Positions 55,085-64,000 of a stretch of 64,000 nucleotides of DNA are shown in pieces. Under the pieces are notes generated by a model. It made no database searches and was not told the origin of the DNA. It saw only the letters and a program-made list of their open reading frames with translations. The position numbers and the translations under genes are program-made. The stretch's first letter is position 1; every line of letters starts with the position of its first letter. This DNA comes from Rhodanobacter thiooxydans (GTDB lineage: Bacteria; Pseudomonadota; Gammaproteobacteria; Xanthomonadales; Rhodanobacteraceae): the NCBI RefSeq assembly GCF_030291135.1, contig NZ_CP127409.1, forward strand, positions 1,488,001-1,552,000, in the 5' to 3' direction.

Positions 55085-57190
55085 GTGGCAAAAGTAACCA
55101 AGTCATTCCAGTACGGTAATCACGAAGTCACACTGGAGACGGGCGAAATTGCCCGCCAGGCATCCGGTGCGGTCATGGCCAGCATGGGCGGCACCGTGGT
55201 GCTGGTCACCGCGGTCGCTGCGACCAAGCAGAAGGAAGGCCAGGATTTCTTCCCGCTCACCGTCGATTACGTCGAGAAGTTCTACTCCGCCGGCCGCATC
55301 CCGGGCGGCTTCTTCAAGCGCGAAGGCCGCCCGACCGAGAAGGAGACGCTGACCTCGCGCCTGATCGATCGCCCGGTGCGCCCGCTGTTCCCGGATGACT
55401 TCAAGAACGAAGTGCAGGTGATCGCCCAGGTCGTCTCGCTGAACCCGGAAGTGGACGGCGACATCGTGGCCCTGCTCGGCGCCTCTGCCGCGCTGAGCCT
55501 GGCCGGCATCCCGTTCAAGGGCCCGATCGGCGCCGCCCGCGTCGGTTATGCCAACGGCAAGTACCTGCTGAACCCGTCGCAGACCGAGCTGAAGACCTCC
55601 CAGCTGGACCTGGTCGTGGCCGGCACCGCCGGTGCTGTGCTGATGGTGGAATCCGAAGCACAGCTGCTGTCCGAGGACGTGATGCTCGGCGCGGTGATGT
55701 TCGGTCACCAGCAGATGCAGACCGCGATCCGCGCCATCGCCGAGCTGGCCACCGAAGCCGGCAAGCCGTCGTGGGACTGGAAGGCACCGGCGCGCAACGA
55801 GTCGCTGGTCGCTGCGGTCAAGGGCGCGGTCGGCGATCAGCTGGCCGCAGCATTCCAGGTGCGCGACAAGCTGGAGCGTCGCGACGCGATCTCCGCGATC
55901 AAGGCCGACGTGCTGGCTGGCCTCAAGGCGCAGGCCGAAGAGAACGGCTGGTCCACCGCCGCGATGGCCAAGGAATTCGAGGAACTCGAATACCACACCA
56001 TGCGCGACAGCGTGCTGAGGACCAAGGTGCGCATCGACGGCCGCCAGCTCGACGACGTGCGCGCGATCACCGCCCGCGTCGGCGTGCTGCCGCGTACGCA
56101 TGGTTCGGCGCTGTTCACCCGTGGCGAGACCCAGGCCCTGGTCGTCATCACGCTGGGCACCACGCGTGACGCGCAGATCATCGACGCGCCGGGTGGCGAG
56201 TCGAAGGATCCGTTCCTGTTCCACTACAACTTCCCCCCGTTCTCGGTGGGTGAAGCCGGCCGTTTCGGCGCGCCGAAGCGCCGCGAGATCGGTCACGGCC
56301 GCCTTGCCAAGCGTGGCGTGCAGGCGGTCAAGCCGAGCATCGAGGAATTCCCGTACGTGGTGCGCGTGGTCTCGGAAATCACCGAGTCCAACGGTTCCTC
56401 GTCGATGGCCTCGGTGTGCGGCTCCTCGCTGGCGATGATGGATGCCGGTGTGCCGTTGAAGGCGCCGGTGGCCGGTATCGCCATGGGCCTGGTCAAGGAA
56501 GGCAACGATTTCGTGGTGCTGTCCGACATCCTGGGCGACGAGGATCACCTCGGCGACATGGATTTCAAGGTGGCCGGCAGTGCCGATGGCATCTCCGCGC
56601 TGCAGATGGACATCAAGATCGACGGCATCACTGAGGAGATCATGAAGGTGGCGCTGGCCCAGGCCAAGCGTGGCCGCCTGCACATCCTCGGCGAAATGGG
56701 CAAGGCGCTCAGCACCGCCCGCACCGAGATGAGCGAGTTCGCTCCGCGCCTGATCACCATCAAGATCCACCCGGACAAGATCCGCGAAGTGATCGGCAAG
56801 GGCGGCGCCACCATCCGCTCGATCACCGAAGAGACCGGCACCACGATTGACATCAGCGATGACGGCACCATCATCATCGGCTCGGTCAATCGCGAGGCGG
56901 GTGAAGCGGCGAAGAAGCGCATCGAGCAGATCACTTCCGACGTCGAGCCGGGCCGCATCTACGAGGGCAAGGTCGCCAAGTTGATGGACTTCGGTGCGTT
57001 CGTGACGATCATGCCGGGCAAGGACGGTCTGGTGCACGTGTCGCAGATTTCCGACGAGCGCGTCGAGAAGGTTTCCGACAAGCTGAAGGAAGGCGACATC
57101 GTCAAGGTCAAGGTGCTCGAAGTCGACAAGCAGGGCCGTATCCGCCTGTCGATGAAGGCCGTGACCGAAGAAGAGCGCGCCGGCGTCTGA
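55085..57190 (+). CDS. pnp: Polyribonucleotide nucleotidyltransferase (PNPase)
   Basis: PNPase degrades RNA 3' to 5' by phosphorolysis and joins the degradosome. The 701-residue product has two RNase PH-like cores ([20 protein letters not shown] and [20 protein letters not shown], with [14 protein letters not shown] [15 protein letters not shown]), a KH domain ([20 protein letters not shown]) and a C-terminal S1 domain ([20 protein letters not shown]). The start is GTG at 55085 after AGGAG. A strong hairpin follows. Confidence 0.97.
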   Translation: MAKVTKSFQYGNHEVTLETGEIARQASGAVMASMGGTVVLVTAVAATKQKEGQDFFPLTVDYVEKFYSAGRIPGGFFKREGRPTEKETLTSRLIDRPVRPLFPDDFKNEVQVIAQVVSLNPEVDGDIVALLGASAALSLAGIPFKGPIGAARVGYANGKYLLNPSQTELKTSQLDLVVAGTAGAVLMVESEAQLLSEDVMLGAVMFGHQQMQTAIRAIAELATEAGKPSWDWKAPARNESLVAAVKGAVGDQLAAAFQVRDKLERRDAISAIKADVLAGLKAQAEENGWSTAAMAKEFEELEYHTMRDSVLRTKVRIDGRQLDDVRAITARVGVLPRTHGSALFTRGETQALVVITLGTTRDAQIIDAPGGESKDPFLFHYNFPPFSVGEAGRFGAPKRREIGHGRLAKRGVQAVKPSIEEFPYVVRVVSEITESNGSSSMASVCGSSLAMMDAGVPLKAPVAGIAMGLVKEGNDFVVLSDILGDEDHLGDMDFKVAGSADGISALQMDIKIDGITEEIMKVALAQAKRGRLHILGEMGKALSTARTEMSEFAPRLITIKIHPDKIREVIGKGGATIRSITEETGTTIDISDDGTIIIGSVNREAGEAAKKRIEQITSDVEPGRIYEGKVAKLMDFGAFVTIMPGKDGLVHVSQISDERVEKVSDKLKEGDIVKVKVLEVDKQGRIRLSMKAVTEEERAGV

Positions 57191-57210
57191 GTTCCCGGAC
57201 AAGGCGATTC

Positions 57211-57240
57211 CACAAGGCCCGGCCCATGCCGGGCCTTGTG
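57211..57240 (+). terminator. Strong hairpin after pnp, without a T-run
   Basis: CACAAGGCCCGGC (57211-57223) and GCCGGGCCTTGTG (57228-57240) form a perfect 13-bp stem around CCAT. The sequence after it (CGTTGTGG) lacks a run of T, so it may protect or process the mRNA end rather than terminate intrinsically. Confidence 0.55.
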
Positions 57241-57275
57241 CGTTGTGGCGCCGATGATTTTGTGCAACAGGCTTT

Positions 57276-57284
57276 TGCTAGGAT
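57276..57284 (+). promoter_or_regulatory. Possible extended -10 promoter of phaE
   Basis: TGCTAGGAT is an extended -10 element (TGn plus TAGGAT) 30 bases before phaE. No good -35 is present, as is common for this type. Confidence 0.35.
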
Positions 57285-57313
57285 GCGGGGGAACCTTGCG
57301 CGAGGATGCACCG

Positions 57314-58351
57314 ATGGCCGATCCGGCAAATGATTTCATCAGGGATTACCAGACGCTGACGCAGCAGTCGTGGGATGCCTGGACGCGTCAGTTCCAGCAG
57401 CCACCCGTGGCGAATCCGTTCGCGCCACCGCCGGCGCCGGTTGCGGGCAACGACACGCTGGAACGCACGCTGGCCGGATTGAAGGGCTATTTCGACTGGA
57501 TGCAGGCGGCTGCCAGCGGTGGCACAGCCCAGCAGCCGAGCACGGACTGGCGCCAGCAACTGCAGCAGATGTTCGGCGGCGCCAGCCAGCCGTTTGCGCA
57601 GGCGTTTGGTGGGATCGACAGCGCCGGTGCGGAAGGCTTCGCGCGACAATGGCAATCTTGGATGCAGGCAGCCCGGCCCGGCGGTTTCGGCGACCTGCCG
57701 GGCGCGCACGGGCCGACGCCGGCGTTCGGTCTGAACCGCGAGCAGCAGATGCAGCAGCAGGCGCTGGCCACCGCGTTGCTGGAGTCGATGCAGGCGACCG
57801 CGCGCTATCAGGAGCTGATCCAGCGCGCCAACACGCAAGGCATGCAGCGCCTGCAGGACAAACTGGCCCGGCATGCCGAGCCGGGCCGCCAGATCGATTC
57901 GCTGAAGGGGCTGTACGACCTGTGGGTGGACGCCTCGGAGGAGGCCTATGCCGAGATCGCGCTGTCCGACGAGTTTCGCGAGGTCTACGGCGAGATGGTC
58001 AACACGCAAATGCGCGTGCGCCAGCTGCAGCAGCAGCAGACCGAGCAGCTTTGCCAGCAGCTGGGCGTGCCGACGCGCAGCGAGGTGTCGAGCCTCGGCG
58101 AACGGCTGCAGGCCCTGCGCCGCGAGTTCCGCGCCAGCCGGGCCGGTGCATCCACCGATCATGCCGACGAGATCATGGCGCTGCGCCGCGAGCTGGCTGC
58201 GCTGAAACGGCAAGTGGCCAATGGCCCGGTGGTGGCGAAGAAGGCTGTCCCGGCCAAGCCTTCGGTTGTCGCAAAGAAGACGGCAGCGGCGAAAGCGGTA
58301 CGCAAGCCCGTCGTATCCAAGTCCAGCTCCAGCCCACGCAAGCGCAAGTAA
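57314..58351 (+). CDS. phaE: Class III poly(3-hydroxyalkanoate) synthase subunit PhaE
   Basis: PhaE is the non-catalytic partner of class III PhaC at the polyester granule surface. The 345-residue product shows the family features: an early Trp-containing segment (TLTQQSWDAWTRQFQQPP), a Gln/Ala-rich middle, the conserved LKGLYDLWVDASEEAYAEIA and EVYGEMVNTQMRVRQ region, and a coiled-coil plus Lys/Ala-rich basic tail (RKPVVSKSSSSPRKRK). The ATG at 57314 fits GAGG upstream. phaC follows after 11 bases. Confidence 0.9.
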   Translation: MADPANDFIRDYQTLTQQSWDAWTRQFQQPPVANPFAPPPAPVAGNDTLERTLAGLKGYFDWMQAAASGGTAQQPSTDWRQQLQQMFGGASQPFAQAFGGIDSAGAEGFARQWQSWMQAARPGGFGDLPGAHGPTPAFGLNREQQMQQQALATALLESMQATARYQELIQRANTQGMQRLQDKLARHAEPGRQIDSLKGLYDLWVDASEEAYAEIALSDEFREVYGEMVNTQMRVRQLQQQQTEQLCQQLGVPTRSEVSSLGERLQALRREFRASRAGASTDHADEIMALRRELAALKRQVANGPVVAKKAVPAKPSVVAKKTAAAKAVRKPVVSKSSSSPRKRK

Positions 58352-58362
58352 GGAGACCAGCC

Positions 58363-59430
58363 ATGCAAACGCCATTGCGCATCGACCCGGCCAGGGCGCT
58401 GGCCGACATCGCCACCTTCCAGCGCAAGCTCGCTGCCGGCATGGCGAATCTGCGCAACATGCGCGAGCCGGAATACGCCAGCACCCCGCGCGAACTGGTC
58501 TACAGCGAGGACAAGCTGAAAGTGTGGCATTTCACCGGCCACGGCAAGGCGACGTCGAAGACCCCGTTGCTGATCGTCTACGCGCTGGTCAACACGGTGT
58601 GGATGACCGACCTGCAGGCCGACCGTTCGATGGTGCGCAACCTGCTGGAGCAGGGCGAGGACGTATACCTGATCGACTGGGGCTATCCCGACGGCGCCGA
58701 TCGCTGGCTGACCCTGGACGACTACATCAACGGCTACCTCGATCGCTGCGTTGATGCCGTGCGCGCGCGCCACGATCTGGATGCGATCAACCTGCTCGGC
58801 ATCTGCCAGGGCGGCGCGTTCTCGCTGTGCTACACCGCGCTGCATCCGGACAAGGTGAAGAACCTGATCACCATGGTCACGCCGGTGGACTTCCACACGC
58901 CGGACAACATGTTGTCGCACTGGTGCCGCGGCATGGACGTGGACCTGTTCGTCGACACCATGGGCAACATCCCCGCCGGGCTGATGAACTACGTCTACCT
59001 CACGCTGAAGCCGCTGCGGCTGAACCAGCAGAAATACATCGGCATGGTCGATATCCTCGACAACCCCGCCGAGCTGGAGAACTTCCTGCGCATGGAGCGC
59101 TGGATCTTCGATTCGCCCGACCAGGCTGGTGAGGCATTCCGCCAGTTCATCAAGGACTTCTACCAGGGCAACAAGCTGGTCAAGGGCACGCTCGAGATCG
59201 GCGGCAAGCCGGTGGATCTCGGCATGGTGACGCAGCCGGTGCTGAACATCTTCGCCGAGCAGGATCATCTGGTGCCGCCCGATGCGTCACGCGCGCTGGG
59301 CAAGCACGTCGGCAGCACCGACTACACCCAGCTCGCGTTCAAGGGCGGCCACATCGGCATCTATGTGTCCGGACGCGCGCAGCGCGAGGTGCCACCGGCG
59401 ATCCACCAGTGGTTGCACCAGCGCGACTGA
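58363..59430 (+). CDS. phaC: Class III poly(3-hydroxyalkanoate) synthase subunit PhaC
   Basis: PhaC polymerises 3-hydroxyacyl-CoA into storage polyester. The 355-residue length is that of class III enzymes. The Cys148-Asp301-His330 triad is visible in LLGICQGGAFS (lipase box with Cys), FAEQDHLVPP and FKGGHIGIYVSG. DVYLIDWGYPDGADRWLTLD and MVTPVDFHTPDN are typical. AAGGAG precedes the ATG. No phaA, phaB or depolymerase gene is seen in the window, so precursor supply must come from elsewhere. Confidence 0.95.
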   Translation: MQTPLRIDPARALADIATFQRKLAAGMANLRNMREPEYASTPRELVYSEDKLKVWHFTGHGKATSKTPLLIVYALVNTVWMTDLQADRSMVRNLLEQGEDVYLIDWGYPDGADRWLTLDDYINGYLDRCVDAVRARHDLDAINLLGICQGGAFSLCYTALHPDKVKNLITMVTPVDFHTPDNMLSHWCRGMDVDLFVDTMGNIPAGLMNYVYLTLKPLRLNQQKYIGMVDILDNPAELENFLRMERWIFDSPDQAGEAFRQFIKDFYQGNKLVKGTLEIGGKPVDLGMVTQPVLNIFAEQDHLVPPDASRALGKHVGSTDYTQLAFKGGHIGIYVSGRAQREVPPAIHQWLHQRD

Positions 59431-59439
59431 GCCGTCCTT

Positions 59440-59470
59440 GCCTGCCGTGTGAAATATGCACGCGGCAGGC
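59440..59470 (+). terminator. Hairpin after phaC, possible terminator
   Basis: GCCTGCCG (59440-59447) pairs with CGGCAGGC (59463-59470) around a 15-base loop. No T-run follows. It abuts a GATAAT box before mtnA. Confidence 0.35.
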
Positions 59471-59476
59471 GATAAT
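59471..59476 (+). promoter_or_regulatory. Possible -10 box of mtnA
   Basis: GATAAT matches 5 of 6 consensus bases and lies only 6 bases before the mtnA ATG, so its start point would be at or near the start codon. No good -35 box is found. Confidence 0.3.
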
Positions 59477-59482
59477 GGACGG

Positions 59483-60502
59483 ATGAGCGCATCAGCTGAT
59501 ACCCACGATTCCATTCGCGCCGTGCAGTGGCAGGGCGATCATCTGCGCCTGCTCGACCAGCGCCTGCTGCCTAGCGAGGAATGCTGGATCGACTGTCGCG
59601 ACGCGGCCCAGGTGACCCAGGCGATCCGCGACCTGGCCGTGCGTGGCGCACCGGCGATCGGCATTGCCGCCGCGTGGGGTGTGGCGATGGCCTCGCAGCA
59701 GGGTGCCTCGCTGGAACCGGTGCTGGCGACGTTGCGTGCAGCGCGGCCGACCGCGGTGAACCTGATGTGGGCGCTGGACCGGATGAAGAAACGCATCGCG
59801 GCCGGCGCCGACCCCGACGCGCTGCTGCGTGAAGCGCAGGCGATCCAGAACGAGGACCTGGCCGCGAACCGCCGCATGGGTGAACTGGGCGCCGCGTTGA
59901 TCGCCCCCGGCTCGGGCGTGCTGACCCACTGCAACACTGGCTCGCTGGCCACCGCCGGTTACGGCACCGCGTTGGGCGTGATCCGCGCCGGCGTGGCGGC
60001 GAAGCGCATCGCGCGGGTGTACGCCGGCGAGACCCGACCGTGGCAACAAGGTGCCCGATTGACCATGTGGGAGCTGGTGCGCGACGGCATCCCGGCGCAG
60101 CTGATCGCCGACTCCGCCGCCGCACATCTGATGAAGTCCGGTGCCGTGCAATGGGTGATCGTCGGCGCCGACCGCATCGCCGCGAACGGCGACACCGCGA
60201 ACAAAATCGGCACCTATCAGCTGGCGATCGCGGCGAAGTACCACGGCGTGAAGTTCATGGTGGTGGCGCCATCCTCCACCGTCGACATGGCCACCGGCAG
60301 CGGCGAGGAAATCGAGATCGAGCTGCGCGATCCGGCCGAGTTGCTCAGCATCGCCGGCCACCGCACCGTGGTCGAAGGGGCGCAGGCGTGGAACCCGGTG
60401 TTCGACGTGGCGCCGGCGGAATTGATCGATGCGATCGTCACCGAGCGTGGCGTGATCGAGCGGCCGAACAGCATGGCGATGCAGGCCATGTTCGGGCGCT
60501 GA
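59483..60502 (+). CDS. mtnA: S-methyl-5-thioribose-1-phosphate isomerase
   Basis: MtnA isomerises methylthioribose-1-phosphate to the ribulose form in methionine salvage. The 339-residue product, related to eIF2B, has [37 protein letters not shown] with the catalytic cysteine, [16 protein letters not shown] and [19 protein letters not shown] with the catalytic aspartate. No other salvage gene is adjacent; the position before gyrA is usual for xanthomonads. The ATG at 59483 fits the family; an open frame of nine codons before it is not conserved. Confidence 0.95.
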   Translation: MSASADTHDSIRAVQWQGDHLRLLDQRLLPSEECWIDCRDAAQVTQAIRDLAVRGAPAIGIAAAWGVAMASQQGASLEPVLATLRAARPTAVNLMWALDRMKKRIAAGADPDALLREAQAIQNEDLAANRRMGELGAALIAPGSGVLTHCNTGSLATAGYGTALGVIRAGVAAKRIARVYAGETRPWQQGARLTMWELVRDGIPAQLIADSAAAHLMKSGAVQWVIVGADRIAANGDTANKIGTYQLAIAAKYHGVKFMVVAPSSTVDMATGSGEEIEIELRDPAELLSIAGHRTVVEGAQAWNPVFDVAPAELIDAIVTERGVIERPNSMAMQAMFGR

Positions 60503-60675
60503 AGCCATCGCATCGGGCCCGCGGTTTGCGCGTGGTGGCGTCTCTTCCAGCCAATCGGCGCTCGCCACATGGGTCAGTTTCGCGACGGTCTGCGCGAAGC
60601 TTTCCGGGCGCTTTGATATGCCGCTGCAAGCCATTGATTAATAAAGATTAAATCCTGTCTTTTTGATGCCGTTCG

Positions 60676-60684
60676 TGGTACACT
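60676..60684 (+). promoter_or_regulatory. Possible extended -10 promoter of gyrA
   Basis: TGGTACACT combines a TGn extension with TACACT, 84 bases before gyrA. The -35 region (TGTCTT) is poor. It follows an AT-rich stretch (60633-60665) that stands out in this GC-rich sequence. The 265-base mtnA-gyrA gap otherwise shows only a short GCGCATGCGC palindrome and a T-run near 60740. Confidence 0.4.
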
Positions 60685-60767
60685 CACGGGGTTGATTTCG
60701 GGTCGCTTGCGCATGCGCTTGGGGCGCGGTGCCAGCGTCCTTTTTTCGTTATCAGGGAAGCCGATTG

Positions 60768-63389
<2,622 letters not shown>

Positions 63390-63411
63390 GCTCGACACAC
63401 GCCTGAATCGG

Positions 63412-63437
63412 AAAACCCCGGCGATGCCGGGGTTTTT
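63412..63437. terminator. Bidirectional terminator between gyrA and peroxiredoxin genes
   Basis: AAAACCCCGGC (63412-63422) and GCCGGGGTTTT (63426-63436) form a perfect 11-bp stem with loop GAT, and the plus strand ends in five T, the minus strand in four. It serves both convergent genes. Confidence 0.9.
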
Positions 63438-63463
63438 CGTTGCCGGCCCCGGCCCGGGCTGCC

Positions 63464-63946
63464 TCAGCGGGCGATGGCTGCCAGCATTGCCTCGGCACTG
63501 GAAACGCGCAGCTCGCCGGGGGACTCGACCTGCAGCAGGCGCACCACGCCGTCTTCCGCGTAGAGCGCAAAACGCCGCGTGCGCAGGCCCATGCCGAAAG
63601 CCGTGCCGTCCAGTTCCAGCCCCAGCGCGCGGGTGAAGCTGGCGTTGCCGTCGGCCAGCATCAGCAGGCCCGGGGGGACCTGCTGGGTGCGGGCCCAGGC
63701 CTGCATCACGTAGGCATCGTTGACCGCCAGGCACATCACCTTCACCCCGGCTTCGTGGAAGTCGGCGTAGCGTTGCACGTAGCCCGGAAGATGCCGGCTG
63801 GAACACGTTGGCGTGAAGGCGCCGGGGACGGCGAACAGCACCACGCGGCTTCCGGCAAACAGTTCGCCGGTCCGGCAGGGGCGGATCTCCTCGCTGACCG
63901 CCGACAGCTCGACATCCGGCAGCGACTGGCCGATTTGAATGGTCAT
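63464..63946 (-). CDS. Prx5-type peroxiredoxin
   Basis: Prx5-like peroxiredoxins reduce peroxides, often with glutaredoxin or glutathione. The 160-residue product has the signature VPGAFTPTCSSRHLPGY with the peroxidatic Cys48, a second conserved cysteine at 72 (VKVMCLAVNDAYVMQAW) and a third at 24. FGMGLRTRRFALYAEDGVV fits the family. The start at 63946 follows GGGAAG; an upstream ATG at 63979 adds 11 unconserved residues. The resolving mechanism cannot be decided from the sequence. Confidence 0.92.
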   Translation of the reverse strand: MTIQIGQSLPDVELSAVSEEIRPCRTGELFAGSRVVLFAVPGAFTPTCSSRHLPGYVQRYADFHEAGVKVMCLAVNDAYVMQAWARTQQVPPGLLMLADGNASFTRALGLELDGTAFGMGLRTRRFALYAEDGVVRLLQVESPGELRVSSAEAMLAAIAR

Positions 63947-64000
63947 GGTGACGACTTCCCGGGTAGATGATGCCGCCATGCTAACGCTGCGGGAGGAAGC

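Overview
The window reads as a chromosomal segment of a high-GC gammaproteobacterium of the order Xanthomonadales (Lysobacterales), probably near Rhodanobacter, Dyella or Frateuria. This placement is inference. It rests on gene order (holB near pilZ, mtnA next to gyrA, metY-rimP-nusA-infB-rbfA-truB-rpsO-pnp), a Kdo kinase, a class III PHA synthase pair, a native glutamine at GyrA position 83, and GTCATTC-type intergenic palindromes. Almost every gene is a recognisable housekeeping gene. I see no insertion sequence, prophage, CRISPR array or clear foreign island.

Layout. 1-1812: the 3' part of purF and a ferritin-like DUF455 gene, then a minus-strand tRNA-Pro with its own promoter and terminator. 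2112-8457: hisS, an unusual aromatic amino acid ammonia-lyase, a small DUF6165 gene, a minus-strand glycosyltransferase family 9 gene, the Kdo kinase kdkA and a metallo-beta-lactamase-fold hydrolase; the last four look like lipopolysaccharide-related cargo. 8552-11894: tRNA-Ser(GGA), SRP RNA, dnaX-ybaB-recR and a HIT protein. 11958-17564 (minus strand): a small membrane protein, a YceF-type Maf pyrophosphatase, then moxR-DUF58-tgpA and a Slp-like lipoprotein. 17699-28212: yceD-rpmF-fabH-fabD-fabG-acpP-fabF-pabB-pabC-mltG-tmk-holB, a fatty acid, folate, cell wall and DNA replication cluster without plsX and divided by hairpin terminators. 28209-32662: a PIG-L deacetylase, a GAF-GAF-PAS-GGDEF-EAL protein and pilZ.

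32726-47597 is one 14-gene nuoA-N operon for respiratory complex I, behind a good sigma-70-type promoter and a structured leader. 47634-57190 is the translation and RNA cluster: initiator tRNA, rimP, nusA, infB, rbfA, truB, rpsO and pnp. Its intergenic spaces hold the most distinctive non-coding structure of the window: a tandem repeat with compensatory hairpin changes before nusA, a mosaic of inverted repeats between infB and rbfA, and a 48-base near-perfect palindrome in the rpsO leader. 57314-59430 is phaE-phaC, followed by mtnA, gyrA and a convergent peroxiredoxin gene.

Many neighbours overlap by ATGA or TGATG (dnaX/ybaB, moxR/DUF58, DUF58/tgpA, pabB/pabC, pabC/mltG, mltG/tmk, tmk/holB, holB/PIG-L, nuoE/nuoF, nuoF/nuoG, nuoJ/nuoK), which points to translational coupling. 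Start codons were chosen from family alignment, ribosome-binding sites and these overlaps. Promoter and terminator calls are by eye only.
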